Shown here: positions 47,478 to 59,190 of the stretch, piece by piece
How the letters are laid out: each line of letters begins with the position of its first letter
Numbering within the stretch: position 1 is the first letter of the stretch
DNA from: Pleurotus ostreatus/Saccharomyces cerevisiae fusant
Taxonomy: Eukaryota; Opisthokonta
NCBI GenBank assembly: GCA_024196135.1
Contig: JAMQCK010000036.1
Span: 1 to 64,000 of the forward strand
Length of the DNA: 64,000 nt
Direction of reading: 5' to 3'
Notes under the pieces: generated by a model
The model's database searches: none
The model's input: only the letters and a program-made list of their open reading frames with translations
What the model was told of the DNA's origin: nothing
Translations under genes and position numbers: made by a program

Positions 47478-48865
47478 ATGCCCGTCAATATCACCCCCGA
47501 GCAGGCTGCTGGTGCGTGCTTATGAGGCTCAGCTCTCGTCTTGAAACTCACGCGTATCCAGATACGGCCAAGGGACTAATCACGGTCGCTCTGACCGTCA
47601 CTCTCTTTCGCCTTGGTATACGATTGCACGACAAGCGATGGGGCTGGGATGATTTCTGGGCCGCCTTCTCGATCGTCGCCTCGTCACTCGTGCTCACCGG
47701 CGCATGCATATCGTTGACACCCAAACGTGAGTCGCAGTACTCTCTCGCCTTGCACGACGATATTCATCCCCTTCTCACAGCATGGATGAGCAGAGATGTC
47801 TTGATATTGGGCTATTACTTGTGCGTCCCTCTCGCCTCGCATAATCTCTTACGCTACATAAATCCTCCTCTCCTCTAGCGCGGCCACGGGCTTCTACTGC
47901 ACCGTCTGGTCATGTCGATTATCCATCCTCTGCACCATCATGCGGATCATCCCCAACTGGTGGATCAAGTACTTCCGTGTCATGGGCGGCGCCTTCGCTG
48001 GAATGTGGCTCTTCCTCTTCGTGCAGGCGCTTGTGCACTGCGAAGGAGACCCGTCTTGGAAGGACACGACGGGGCAATGTTCGCTTGGACGGCCGGTGGC
48101 TATCGCGCAGCTCATTAGTACGTCGCTGTCCCTTCATTGCAGTCAACGCCTGAACTCACATTCTTGGTAGCCGATATCGTCTCGGACCTTGCGCTCAGTC
48201 TCGCGCCCGTGAGCATGCTATGGCAGGCCAACTTGCCCAAGGGTCAGCGTGTGCGGTTGATCACGGTGTTCGCATCCTGCATTCTGACAACCCTCGTGAG
48301 CCCTATCTTTAACCTTCAGAAGTACACGCCGACTCATCCCTTCCAGGTCTCCCTCGCCCACGCCTACTGCATCTGGGTCAACAGAGGCCTCGACGAATTC
48401 TTCGCAGCCATGTTCGAGGTACGATGCCTCATCTATCCCTCCCTCCCTACTCACTACCAACTCACTCATCCCCCACAGACCTCCGTCAGCATGATGGTCG
48501 CCAGCCTCAGCGTGCTCGTCGGCTTCTTCACGCGCCTCAGCCGCGGCGGCCTCGGCGGCACCAGCGGCGGGCACATCAGCACGAGCGGCGGCGCCACGGG
48601 TGCGTCGGGCATCGAGCTCAGCAGGGCCGGGCGCGCGATCAACGTTGATATCTCCACGACGGTGTGGGTGGATGATGATGGGGAGCGGGGGCAGGCGAAG
48701 TCGCATCCGACGCGGTCGGTGGAGGAGGGGCTGGAGTCGTATGATAAGAAGGCGGATGATAGGGTGTACGATGGGTGAGTCGTGTTCTCTTCATGTTCTC
48801 CTTGTGTTTTTTCCGGGATCTGCCTGTGCATGGTTACTGACCTATGTCGCAGTTACGTTCGCTAG
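47478..48865 (+). CDS. Fungal-rhodopsin-type seven-helix membrane protein, copy 2
   Basis: This is a paralog of the gene at 16542, with seven introns at matching positions and the same orientation. It starts MPVNITPEQAAG. Landmarks are RWGWDDFWAAFSIVASS, FYCTVWSCRLSILCTIMRII, PNWWIKYFRVMGGAFAGMW, HCEGDPSWKDTTGQCSLG, LSLAPVSMLWQANLPKGQR, AYCIWVNRGLDEFFAAMFE and the tail motif DISTTVWVDDD. After the last intron (from 48775) the end reads DGYVR, stop at 48863-48865. The C-terminal tail differs most from copy 1 (Gly/Ser-rich, SRGGLGGTSGGH). It is probably a plasma-membrane protein with a sensing or accessory role; no retinal-binding Lys motif was recognised and no enzyme activity can be inferred. 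Confidence 0.87.
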
Positions 48866-49157
48866 GCGCGAGGCGTCTGCTTCTCTCTTTTACTCGTAGA
48901 TGTATAAATTGGATTTACTACCTGCTAATGATATAGCTCATATACACGGGCGTCAATCGCGCTGCTGATGACATATGGGGTGTACCTGCTGCCGAGTGCG
49001 CGTGCTTTCCCTACCGTAAGTTGGCTCGTTATTCTGGATACTATACATGTAAGTCGACCGAACGAGAAGGCGGCGCGCGGGCCTTTGTCACTCCCCACAC
49101 ATTTGTCACTCCCCGCATCGACCGCCCCTCGCGATTCCCAACACATTCTACGCTCGC

Positions 49158-49920
49158 TCACTTGGTACGCCAGTGCGGGGGATAGCGTACATAGGACTGG
49201 TGTCCGGTGAAGGACAGACCGGCTCTGTCCGTGGCCTCGCCGACCTTGGGCTCGCTGCTCTCGCGCGCGAAATCGAGGAACATATCGGTGTTCGGGATGG
49301 TGAAGCTGAAGGTGACGCGTTAGTGTAGGGGTTGTGGGGTTTTCGGGCCTCCGATACGATACTGACTGCCGGAGGCCATCCTTGCAGCGTATCTCCCAGT
49401 GACCAACGATACTCACCGAATCATTCCGCCGTCCTTCTTGATTGGGTCGACGGTCCACGCGAAGGGTTCCTTCGAGCCGGTGAACCCAGGGCCATGGAAG
49501 CCGATGTAGGAGCCGTGCTCGACGCTCTTGATGGTGTATCCCTCATCCATGCGATGGATGGTCCACTGGAAAAGGCCGATGTGGTTAGTCAGTAAGATTA
49601 TAGACGTGTGCCAACGGTGGATGGAGTCTTCAGGTCGCGGATATAGCGGCAAGCGAGTCGAGTCTAATGCGTCGAGGAAGAAATCTCATTTGCGCGCACC
49701 TGCTCACGGGGAGTCCCTTGAGGTGGGCTGAAGTCGGTGACTGTATGCGTCGTCAATGCTCCTATTCAGTCACCCCCGCGTCGAAGAACTTACAGTCATG
49801 CCGCTCCTTAGCCTTGTCGGCGATGTCGCTGGCAAAATGCGTACCGCCCAACCCCGTACTGGCAATATAGTACGTCGAGGTGTTGTCAAAATGGCCGTCG
49901 AACTTGTTGTCGGAGCTCAT
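49158..49920 (-). CDS. Small lectin-like (ricin-B/beta-trefoil-type) protein
   Basis: This is a cytosolic-type small protein of about 150 residues in four exons, with no signal peptide. It starts MSSDNKFDGHFDNTSTYYIA and splices to FTDFSPPQGTPREQ. Then comes WTIHRMDEGYTIKSVEHGSY, followed by IGFHGPGFTGSKEPFAWTVD. The last exon has FTIPNTDMFLDFARESSEPK and ends PHWRTK, stop at 49158-49160. The alternation of short beta segments with the pattern W.I......Y.I.....G.YIGF is like the ricin-B-type beta-trefoil lectins of mushrooms, but no clear QxW motif is visible, so the fold is a tentative inference. The TATA box about 85 bases upstream suggests strong or regulated expression. Confidence 0.7.
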
Positions 49921-50004
49921 GGTTGTGGAAGTTGTTGTACACAGTGATTATTGGATGCAGCTACCTGGGGAGGTTCTGTGAGTGTGACGGTAAGCCAGCT
50001 TGCC

Positions 50005-50011
50005 TTTTATA
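50005..50011 (-). promoter_or_regulatory. TATA box of lectin-like gene
   Basis: TATAAAA on the minus strand lies about 85 bases upstream of the ATG at 49918-49920. Confidence 0.55.
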
Positions 50012-52763
50012 CGAAAGCGTTTTTCGAGGTTACATTGTTTGAAGCGCCATCTACTAGAATAGCCACCGACGCGTTGACGGCGTAGCGGTGAGCGAAATGG
50101 ATGTATTCGCGCGATGCCCTCGCGGTGGCGGCTAAGGCCCGCGTACCCACGACCGTAAGAGACAAGCTCAAAGACTGGTGACGCACAAAGGGCGTGGACA
50201 GCGAGCGTAATAGCCTGTATAGTGTCGTTTAGCGTCCGAAGTAGTGCATAGTACGTCCGGATACGAGAGCCAAGACAAATAACTAACCACATACGACCAG
50301 AGGTAGCTCCAGCGTCGCCGGCTCCAACCTTGCCTTGCAACTGAGATCCTGTGCCGAGCGCGCGCACAAAGTTTTTTTAAGCGTGTGTAGCGCGCATAAC
50401 TTTATGGTCATTGTGGAAGAGCGGTATCTACAATACAATTGAAGGGTGGGTATGACGTATGCGGGGTACAAACCACGTGGTGGCTGTGCTCTCGCCTCGG
50501 CTCGCCGTTCGGTGGGCATCCCTCGCTTTCTCTAGCACTCAATCTCCGCAAGGGGAGCCTTGCTAGCTCGCGCGGAGGTACTAATGCATGCTCTTGATCT
50601 CGCTTGGCGGGTGAGGTGGCGTGAGCAGTGTGTGAGCCTGTGAGGCACGCGTGGGAAACAGACACGTGAAGGCATTGTGGCGCGCAATCTGCCGGGGAGC
50701 GGCTTGCGCCAGCCTCGGCATTGACAGCGAGGCTGCGCTTCCGGGTTGACGAGGAAAGGGAAGGCATTCTATCCTTATGGAGGGAGATGGGATATCACCT
50801 TGCTTGCAAGGTATCTACACCTGTCTTATTGACGACGCCACGAGTTTTTTTGCGGCATAAGTACAAACAATCGATGTCATCCGTCACCTGTCCGCGATAG
50901 CGCTGTTGTCGGCGCTTCAGCGCGCCCGAGAAGGAATTTGCCGTCCCGCCCTATCTGAATGAGTAAGGGTTCGAAAACACCCAGAGAACCTGTAGATAAG
51001 AGGCTTTAAAGGAAAAGTTGTAAGTCTATCTCAAGAGTGCATAATAAAGGTCGGAACGAAATTCGTGAGGCATTGAGGTGCAACGGCAAATTCCGGTGTC
51101 GGCACCGATAGATCACCTGATTGGTTGAACTCCAGGTCGGCGTTTTGCATGCCATCTTCACCACGCTTCCTTTACTTTCCCTGCTTGTAATGACACGTAT
51201 TGGCCACAGGTACTCACTATGCATATATCGAGTAGCAATAAGGAAGACTACGCGATGGTCGGCGCGTTCTACTTCGGAATGCCCTTGCCGTGGACAATTC
51301 TGACATGAAGAAGGGCGGAGAGTGAACGAGATAATCCTTCAGGTGCGTAGCAGCTCAATGACCTTGATGCACTGCATGTGTTCTGCTGACCGACATGCAA
51401 ATTACCGGCATACGGAAGGTACTCTCCTCAAACAAAGGATTTGCACGGACTCTGTCCGCGCGCTTCGTTCTTCATCCCCCCCATCTGTGACGGCTCGCGA
51501 GTCCTTCATCGCTTCACACCGCACGGACGCGAGGAAGGAGATATGAATGGAAGGAGTATCGGGCACGGTAACCGCCTTTCAAGGTGGCGACGGCGGGTGT
51601 TCTATATTGGACGAGTATGGCGGCCGCCATGTTCTAGAGGGTAGTGGAGGCAGGGGCGCGAGCATCCTCATCTGCGCTACTGGTGTCATTGACTTGCTTT
51701 GCGAGAGAAGGGTGGGTAGAGGGAGAGGGATTGGGTGTAGGGAAATAAGAGGGTAAGTGTTCATCGGCAGTCGGCAGGAAGGTGTACCTGGAGTGCGGTT
51801 AGCGACCGCTGTGCGTGAGCTGTCCCCTTAAGAGAGGCCAAGAGCGCAGGCCGTGAATCAATAGACGGCGCTAAGGGCATGCACTAAGGCCCAGGGAGAA
51901 GGGAATTTGGAGACACAGATCGACCTTCTCAGTAAATAAGCGAGGCGAAGAAAGGTAAGGAGAGGGCGAGGGGGGATTAGCAAGGGGGCGTCGTTGTGCT
52001 AGTGCATGTAAGCAGAGAGCTCGCAGGCGCGAGAAAAAACTCCATTAGATTCAACCTCTATCAAAGACGGGCAAGATGCGCGCAAAAAGGCTAGGGAGGC
52101 CTTTGAAGAATTTGGGCGATTGTCATCCTACAAGCTCACTTGACCGAATATTCGCTAGTCGTGTCCGGAGGATCAAACATTTGAGTACGTACCCGCTACG
52201 CAAGCAAGGTTGGGAGCCGGCCCCGCCGGAGCTTCTCTAGTCAGAAGGAGAGGAGTGAACGACCAGGAATAAGGCCCTTGATCGGGCAATAAGGGCAATA
52301 ACTGTGCACTTGGCGCTTTGGCGCACCAATCGTAGGAAGAAGTTGGTCCTCGACTAGCCAAGACCTCTATGAAGAACCAAAATTACGGTGCTATCAGCAG
52401 AAAGTCTCGCCGAGGGTAGGCACAACTAAAAATTACAATACAGAAGCTTGACTCGACCAGAAGGGGAGGCATACACGGGCTATCGTCTAGTCGTGCATAA
52501 TTGATGGGGCCAAATAAGAGCGGAGACCTTGCAGGGCAAGGTTATACTCTTTGGAAGCACAGGAAGCAGCGTATTTACCTACTGTCCCGAGGGCTTAAGG
52601 AATCTTGGGCTCCGATAGGATGACCATCCGATTGGCGAGGTTGACAATGGCATGAGCGTTCAGTCCTACGGACACGCAAAACGCCGAGGCACGTGTCGGA
52701 ATTTGCCGAACGCCCCTTGGCTCCTACTTCCACACGCGCTACTGCTTAGACCCTGGGCTTGCC
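50012..52763. other. 2.7-kb region without a recognised gene
   Basis: This is the largest gap in the window. No frame over 120 codons occurs and none resembles a family; splice-supported exons were not found. Purine-rich and short repeated stretches occur (for example near 51700-52060), but no terminal repeats, transposase or tRNA were recognised. The last ~150 bases should be the promoter of the F-box-like gene. Confidence 0.35.
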
Positions 52764-54086
52764 ATGGCCACCATATCCGATGACTCGGACGCCACACGTC
52801 TACCGCAGGAACTCATAGACGCCATAATCTGTGCCCTAAACTCATCACCAGACGAGGATCCAGCAGTTCGGCAGCGGACACTAAGAGCTTGCGCCATAGC
52901 GCATAGCTCCCTCCTCCAACGCTGCCAACAGTACCTATTCCGGGATATAACATTGATCGTACCCTCTCACCGCGTTGTCGACGCGCCGACCTGGACGCCG
53001 ACCCAGAAACTTCGCGACGTCCTCATGCGTTCTCCTCACCTAGCGGATTATGTCCGGGTCCTCCGAATTGAAGAGCGCTTGACACCGGTCAAGAAACTGC
53101 ACGGAGAGATAGAGTGGGGAGAGCCGTACGGCGCCGCGCGAGAGACCGGGCTCGTCCAATTGCTGCATATCTTGCCGGAGTTGGAGCACCTCGCGTTTAC
53201 CGGTCACATGCGGGACCGCGTACTTCCCACCGCGCTCGGTCAAGCGTTCGCTATACCACCTGCTCTCCATACCCTCGAGCTAGCGGTGGTCTCTGCGCCG
53301 CTTCTTCTCCTCCAGGAGATGCGCCTTTTGCAAAATCTGCAGACGCGATCCGTGCGGTGGCTGACGCCCGAAATCAGCGCAACCTCTCGCTCGCATGAAC
53401 GTCCTACGATACGCGAGCTGGAGCTACATCAATCGACCCTCCCCCGTTGGCCTTCGATCCCCGTCGGAGGCGATGCGGAATCCCCTATCGACTTGAGCGC
53501 CTTGTGTAGCTTCAGCGTCACGATGGGCATCGATATGTCTCCTGTCGTGCATCACCTAATCAGAACATGTCGAGCTACCTTGACTAAGCTCGAAGTTTGG
53601 CCTACGGACTCGCGTAAGTGACGATAAATCTGTCGGACCTCGTTCTATATCTCATTAAATCTAGCGACCCTACCGGTCAGAGATCTCAGCCCAATGCCCG
53701 TCCTGCCGCTAGGGGAGCTGTCGAATCTCGAAGAGCTGGTCATTCGCTCGCCTACCGGTGTGACCGCTGCCAATACCCGCAGTATGTGGAATTGGGTCCT
53801 GGCTTCGCTCTCCGAGCTCCATGCGAGAAAGTCGCCGACGACACTCGCCCTCATAATCGACATTTCCTATCATAGCTCGCACGCCTTAGGAACGATGCAC
53901 TTCACCGAATTGGACCGCACCCTCTCCCGGATCTCCTCCCAGGTCCGCTCAGTCACGCTGCGTATCAATCGGAGCACGCTCCTGCGCTGGATAACGAAGG
54001 ACGACTTTAGAGCGCGGTTGGAGGAGTGCTTTCCGCTAGTGGCGCCTTTGGGCATCCTTTGGCTGGACGTGCCGGACCCACAATAG
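52764..54086 (+). CDS. F-box-like domain protein
   Basis: This is a member of the large Agaricomycete F-box-like family, probably a substrate adaptor for SCF ubiquitin ligases; the partner is unknown. The N-terminal motif RLPQELIDAIICAL is followed by LRACAIAHSSLLQRCQQYLF, which fits the F-box helices. Then come Leu-rich repeat-like segments (LVQLLHILPELEHLAFTG, LGELSNLEELVIRSPTG). One intron (about 53612-53661) joins WPTDS to PTLPVRDLSP. The C-terminus is VAPLGILWLDVPDPQ, stop at 54084-54086. Its 3' third is duplicated as a fragment at 56815-57008. The gene is otherwise intact. Confidence 0.78.
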
Positions 54087-54492
54087 ATAGCTTGTCCGAG
54101 TCGCGCAAACTCTGAAGTCGTACAAGGTCATCTGGGCACGCACTGGCCGTCGAAATGAGGGTGCGTCGTTTGGGAGCGCTTCGACTACGTGGAACTTGAC
54201 TGCCCGGTTATTTCCAGCCCTTGATCGTACTCTTCTAGTTCTCTGTTAGCAGTGCGTTCTCTGATACGTGACGTTTGGCCAAAATATGCTCATATCTTTA
54301 CTCATCTGACAGCTGCTATGTGGTACATGCGTAATAGAGACGGACTTTAGCTCTCTTTGGGTGCAGTGACGCACCTCCTCGCAAAGCCTGACCTGCCTAG
54401 CTTTTGTGCGTGACTTGCATACCGAGCGCGTGCCCTTTGTTGTAATACCTCCATTCTTTTGCCGACGGACGCTGCATCAAGCCAGCATCGCG

Positions 54493-54500
54493 TATATAAA
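54493..54500 (+). promoter_or_regulatory. TATA box of caspase-like gene A
   Basis: TATATAAA lies 84 bases upstream of the ATG at 54577, matching the position of the box in the duplicated gene. Confidence 0.6.
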
Positions 54501-54576
54501 GCGTGCAGGAGGTAGGCCGTGAAGCGCGTCCTGACGCTGACTTTCCTGCCCAGTTTCTCACCCTCGCTCTTGCATC

Positions 54577-56432
54577 ATGCACGTCTACTGCGGCAGGCTC
54601 AATTGGCTTTCCTCAGTCGTCGACAACGAGTGTATCACCGTCGTCTTCCCTGGCGGTCTCGGGCTGCAGGATCTCGTCTGCGCGTGTTGGCAGTGGTCCA
54701 TGGCCACCACCATTGACCAAAAGGTAAACGACTGTCAGGTAAGCTCGTATAGTGCTCGGTTTACGGGACTTGTCTCACGATAATGACAGTATGGCCTCAT
54801 CAAGACCGTCACGAAGACCTCCACCCAGTACAGCATTACCTTCGCGGGCCAGGACTACCTTGTGGACGCGGAATTTTCGGCCGACCTGACGTCCATGACG
54901 ATGAAGATGTACGTCGCTGACGGGCTGGTGGAGCCGTCGTCGGTCTCGACGTTGCAGAAGCAAATGTCAACTCCCAGCCTCGTTCCTTCTACCAAGGTCT
55001 TCACCGGCAAAATCAACTGGAGCCGCTTCGCGATCAACGAGATGGTTACCCTGGTAGTCCCGAACGGCGTAGCAGACGGCGCGAAAGTCGGTCTATATTT
55101 CCAGTGGACCACTGACTGGGACGGGGGCCACAAGTCGAAAGTTTGGACCAGCTCCACGTTCTACAATGTCTCGGAAAATCAAGGCATTTTTTCAGCATCC
55201 TTTGACGGCCACTACTACAAATTCGACATCACCGTATATCCCGACTCAGGCCTCCGAAATTCGAATGCAAGGATCTCCATGCGCGAATTCTCGAAGACAC
55301 GCTGGACATCTGACGTGCAGCAGACCGACTGGAGGCAGCTGCACCGCAAGAAGGTATTCTCACACCACCTCCCACGCGCTTTAGTCCTCATCGCTCGTTA
55401 GGCGCTCATCGTCCGTTACGGGACCGGGACCGACAACGGCATATTCCTCCTTCGCGATATGCTCACGACGGACCTGGGCTTCGACGCCGGGGACGTTGAC
55501 ATGGTCTACTATCATCATGAGCCTGCCGATAGCATCGCAGTGACTCCCTTTGGTCAACAGGCGCCCACGGCGGCGAACTTCAAGGCGAAGCTGACCAGCT
55601 TTCTCTCGAGCGCGGAGACAGGTGATGTGCGCTTCTTGTACCTGGACGCCCTCGGCGAGACGGGGCCTGCCGGAACAGCAGATGAGGAGAAGGGCATAGT
55701 CTTGGCGGCGAACGACGAGGGAAGGGAGAGGGAGACTGTCTACAACGAGTGGATCGCTGCTGTTATTCGTGAGGTAAGCGGTTGACCATCAATATCGACC
55801 ATCTTCAAGTCACTGACTCGCCCACAGAACCTCAAGACGGGAGTCAATCTCACCATCCTCACCTCGTCTTGCTTGGGCTCGGGGATGTTGGGCTCAACCA
55901 CCGCCACGGGTGGCATCTTGTTGTCGGCATGCCACGAGACGCAGTCGAACATCAAAGCCCTGCAGGTCAATGGCAGCAACGTTGACCCATGGCTGTACGC
56001 TATCATCGCCGTCATCAAGAAGCAAGTAGGTCATCTCACATCCCTGGACAGTCTCGGTCGCTGACGGTCTTATCATTGCAGGTGAAAGACCAGCGTAGCG
56101 TCCCTACCTATTCCTTCCTATTCACCAGTGCGAAGAAGTTTATCAAGATGCAGCTAGCACACTCCGCTCTTGACGACAGATACAAGGGCCCCAGCACCGA
56201 CGAGCTCAGCCCCACCATGCGCAAGCGGGACCTGGGGACGAGCAACCAGGATCCTCAACTCATCTACTTCAACGGCTACGTCAATCCGCACGAAGAGAGG
56301 TTCTTGTTCCCCTTCGTCTTCGCGCGTAGCGGGCAGGCAATAGGAGAGCAGACCGTGCGCTTTCCTCGGGATGAATACCCGACGTCTTGCACACTGCAAC
56401 TTGGGAGGAGGATTTATGTTTGGATTCGTTGA
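54577..56432 (+). CDS. Caspase-like domain protein with duplicated N-terminal beta domain, A
   Basis: The N-terminal half holds two copies of a beta-rich unit of about 100 residues: CGRLNWLSSVVDNECITVVF ... CWQW, then FTGKINWSRFAINEMVTLVV ... YFQW, each followed by Y.I.F..... and F.. strands. I do not recognise this domain. The C-terminal half follows a caspase/metacaspase pattern: ALIVRYGTGTDNGIFLLRDM, GDVRFLYLDA, LTILTSSCLGSG where the catalytic-Cys DxCHSG motif is expected, then LLSACHETQSNIKAL and WLYAIIAVIKK. The His motif (GHG) after FLYLD is replaced by ALG, so protease activity is doubtful. Four introns are predicted. Compared with gene B the stop after SCTL has changed to CAA, giving a 14-residue extension ending VWIR. 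No signal peptide. Confidence 0.72.
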
Positions 56433-56814
56433 CATGCAAGTCTTTGAATATAATCTCGAATGTAAGAATCTGGGAATACGTATCGTGCTGGAAATACCGC
56501 AAGCCACATCTATCGAAATCGGCTTGAATGCACTCTTGGCCACAAATTTCCTTTTGGGTCTGACCATGTGCGTGACGGCCGCTGCTGCCGCCCCGAATCG
56601 CCGATCGTGGCTTGCTCCATGCCATCATGCGCAATTGCCCATAGTTCCCTTCGAGTTCGTCGGTCGCGTTTTCGAGCTCAATCACCGCTCCTAATTCGCT
56701 CCCAGCACGCAGAAGTAGCCCCTTGGGCTCTGCCAGATATCTGCTTCAGTCTGAGCGGTAGGTTCGCACCGCTATGAACTATTCAAATCTTCATGGCGGC
56801 CGCACGCTCTTGGA

Positions 56815-57008
56815 TCAATGCTCTTCACCCAGTTGGATCGCGTTCTCTTCCGGATACCTTCCCAGCTTCGCTCACTCACGCTGCGCATCGGTCGGAGTAC
56901 GCTCCTGCGCTGGATAACGAAGGACGACTCAGAGCACGGTTGGAGAGGTGTTTTCCGCTAGTGGCGCCCTTGGGCATCCTTTGGCTGGACGTGACGGACC
57001 CACAATAG
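56815..57008 (+). pseudogene. F-box gene 3' fragment
   Basis: This fragment is very similar to 53895-54086, the last exon of the F-box-like gene: LLRWITKDD, then the shared stretch for PLVAPLGILWLDV.DPQ and the stop. It has a small deletion that shifts the frame after KDD, so the frame that opens at 56793 and the frame that ends at 57008 do not join as in the parent. Weak likeness to the F-box 5' part (CAIAHSSL) may extend back to about 56616. It was carried along by the segmental duplication. Confidence 0.75.
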
Positions 57009-57392
57009 ACGGCATCTTACGAGCAGCGCGCACTGTGACGCTCATGTGTGCGCGCATCGGCCGTTCAAATGAGGGTGCGGCGCATAGGGAGCGCATCGAG
57101 TATGTGGGGATTAACTGTCTGGTTATTCTCAGCGCTTCCTGGTCCTCTTCTGGTTTTCTGATAGCGGTACGTTCGATGACAGGGAGTTCATCTAAATACG
57201 CTCATACTTCCACTCAGCTGACAGACTTATATGCGGTGTGCTTGCGTAATAGACACGGACTTTACGTTCCTTTTGCGTCCAAAGCGCACGTTATCGCTAA
57301 GTCTGAGTTTGACTAGCTTTCGTCCGTGACTTGCAGACTGAGTGCGTGGCCCCGTGTCTTCGGCAAGCTCCAATTCAGGGAATTCGATGGTG

Positions 57393-57400
57393 TATATAAG
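57393..57400 (+). promoter_or_regulatory. TATA box of caspase-like gene B
   Basis: TATATAAG lies 88 bases upstream of the ATG at 57481; a second T/A-rich motif (TTTAAAAG) follows directly. Confidence 0.6.
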
Positions 57401-57480
57401 GGTTTAAAAGAGTAAATCGCCGACCAGCACCCCCTTAATCCCCTTCTGCATCCTCAATCCCATATCTAACCATTTTCAAC

Positions 57481-59190
57481 ATGTATGTCTTCAACGGCAA
57501 GATCGACTTTGAGAAGGCAGTGAACGAGTCCATCACCTTTGTCTTTCCTATTGGTCTCGCGCTGAAAGACCCCGTCTGCGTGTACTGGCAATGGTCCGAC
57601 CGATGGAAGGAGAACAACACGCAGGTAATCTAGTGTGTCCCCATCTGCAAAACTTCTCTCACCAAAGCGACAGTACGGCACTATCCACGAGGTCACGAAG
57701 ACCGACACGCAGTACAGCATCTACTTCATGTGCTCGTACTTCGAATTTGAGTCGGACTTCACGCCCGATCTCAAGTCCATGACGGTCAAGATGTACGCTG
57801 ATCCCGAGACCCCTTCGACGACTACAGTGCGGAGGAGCCTGTCGTATCCTTCCCTCGTTCCGACTACGAAGGTCTACACCGGCAAGTCTGACTATCATGA
57901 AGACGTAACGAACGAGATGATAACCCTGGTCGTCCCCGACGGTATCTACGACGGGGCCCCCATCGGTCTCTACTTCCAGCTCACTGTCGACACCAAGGAA
58001 AATCCCCGGACCCACTATTCCATCTCCTCCACAGTCCACAACGTCGAGAAGACCGAAGGCCAGATCAAGGCCTCTTTCCTTGACAGCGAGAACCATCCAT
58101 ACGATGTCGAGATCTACTATCCCGAGGCCAAATACGGCAAGATCACCAGGCGCGGGGCGACGACAAGCCAGGTGTTCCACCTGCAACAGAACGACTGGAG
58201 GCAAGCTCGCAGAAAGAGGGTATGCATATGGTTCCTCTCATGCCCGAGTGTTACTCATCGCGCATTCTTTTCAGGCCCTCATCGTGCGCGCCGACACCGG
58301 CGCCGACAACGGCATCTTCCTCCTCCGCGACATGCTCACGAAGGACCTGGACTTCAGCCCCGAGGGCGTCGAGATGCTCTACTGGGATGGACAGAGGGCG
58401 CCGACGGGAAAGCGCTTCAAGTCCATGCTGTTCACCTTGCTCTCAGGCGCGCAGCCAGGTGACGTGCGCTTTCTATACCTGGACGTGCCGGACGACGGGC
58501 GAGGGATAGTTATGGCGCTGACCGAGCGGGGTGGGAACGATATTGTCACCTACAGCACGATCGCGAACACGGTTTGGGAGGTCAGTGTTCATCATTTATG
58601 TCGGTGATACCGCGCGACTGAGATTTTTGACCAGAACCTCAAGCCCGGGGTGAACCTCACTATCCTTTCGACGTCTTGTCTTGGCGGATCCATCGGCGGC
58701 GGCTTCCTGTTGTCGGCTTGCCACGAGGCGCAGGCGAACATGAAAGCTATGCAGGTCGAAGGCAACAGGATCGACCCATGGTTGTATGCTATCGTGGCCG
58801 TCATCAAGAAGCAGGTAGACCTTCACAAACTTCTACGTAGAATGTATCGCTGACGTTCAACTCGCTTAGATTAAGGATCAGGGCAGCATCCCGACCTACT
58901 CCTCCCTCTTCAACGGCGCAAAGAAGTTCCTCAAGACGCCGTTCGCCAGCTCCCACATCGTTGACGACAAGTACATGGGCCCCAGCGCCAACGAGCTCAG
59001 CCCTACCGGGCGCAATTGGGGCCAGTCGACGAGCAATCAGGATCCGCAGCTCATCTTCTTCGGTCAGTCCAATCCGCTCGAGGAGAAGTTCCTGTGTCCC
59101 CTCGTCAGCTCGCCTCGCGTCGGACAGACGGGAAGCGATTGGGTTACGCGCTTCCCACGGGACGAGTACCCCACGTCGTGCACTCTGTAG
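57481..59190 (+). CDS. Caspase-like domain protein with duplicated N-terminal beta domain, B
   Basis: This is a paralog of the gene at 54577 with the same exon plan. The first beta unit is FNGKIDFEKAVNESITFVFP ... VYWQW, the second YTGKSDYHEDVTNEMITLVV ... YFQL. The caspase-like half has ALIVRADTGADNGIFLLRDM, GDVRFLYLDV, LTILSTSCLGGS, LLSACHEAQANMKAM and WLYAIVAVIKKQ. As in gene A, the expected GHG after FLYLD is missing (here VPDDG), while the Cys segment is kept. The C-terminal part, SNQDPQLIFFGQSNPLEEKF, and the end FPRDEYPTSCTL are shared. The stop is at 59188-59190. Both copies stay open in all exons, which suggests they are maintained. The role is unknown; a regulatory or decoy caspase-like protein is one possibility. 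Confidence 0.72.

Larger units (their letters stand above)
53895..56432 (+). repeat. Segmental duplication, copy A
   Basis: Sequence from the 3' end of the F-box gene, through the spacer and TATA region, to the caspase-like gene A matches copy B in the same order. The offset is about 2.9 kb (ATG 54577 versus 57481). Similarity is high in the F-box tail and visible but weaker in the spacer and coding region. Confidence 0.75.
56815..59190 (+). repeat. Segmental duplication, copy B
   Basis: This is the second copy of the unit that starts within the F-box 3' exon and ends with a caspase-like gene. The spacer keeps recognisable blocks, such as GCGTAATAGA.ACGGACTTTA and CGTGACTTGCA.ACCGAG-like sequence, at equivalent places. 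Confidence 0.75.

Noticed and set aside
54577..56432. Active metacaspase
   Set aside because: The His motif expected after FLYLD is not visible in either paralog, so only a caspase-like fold is claimed.
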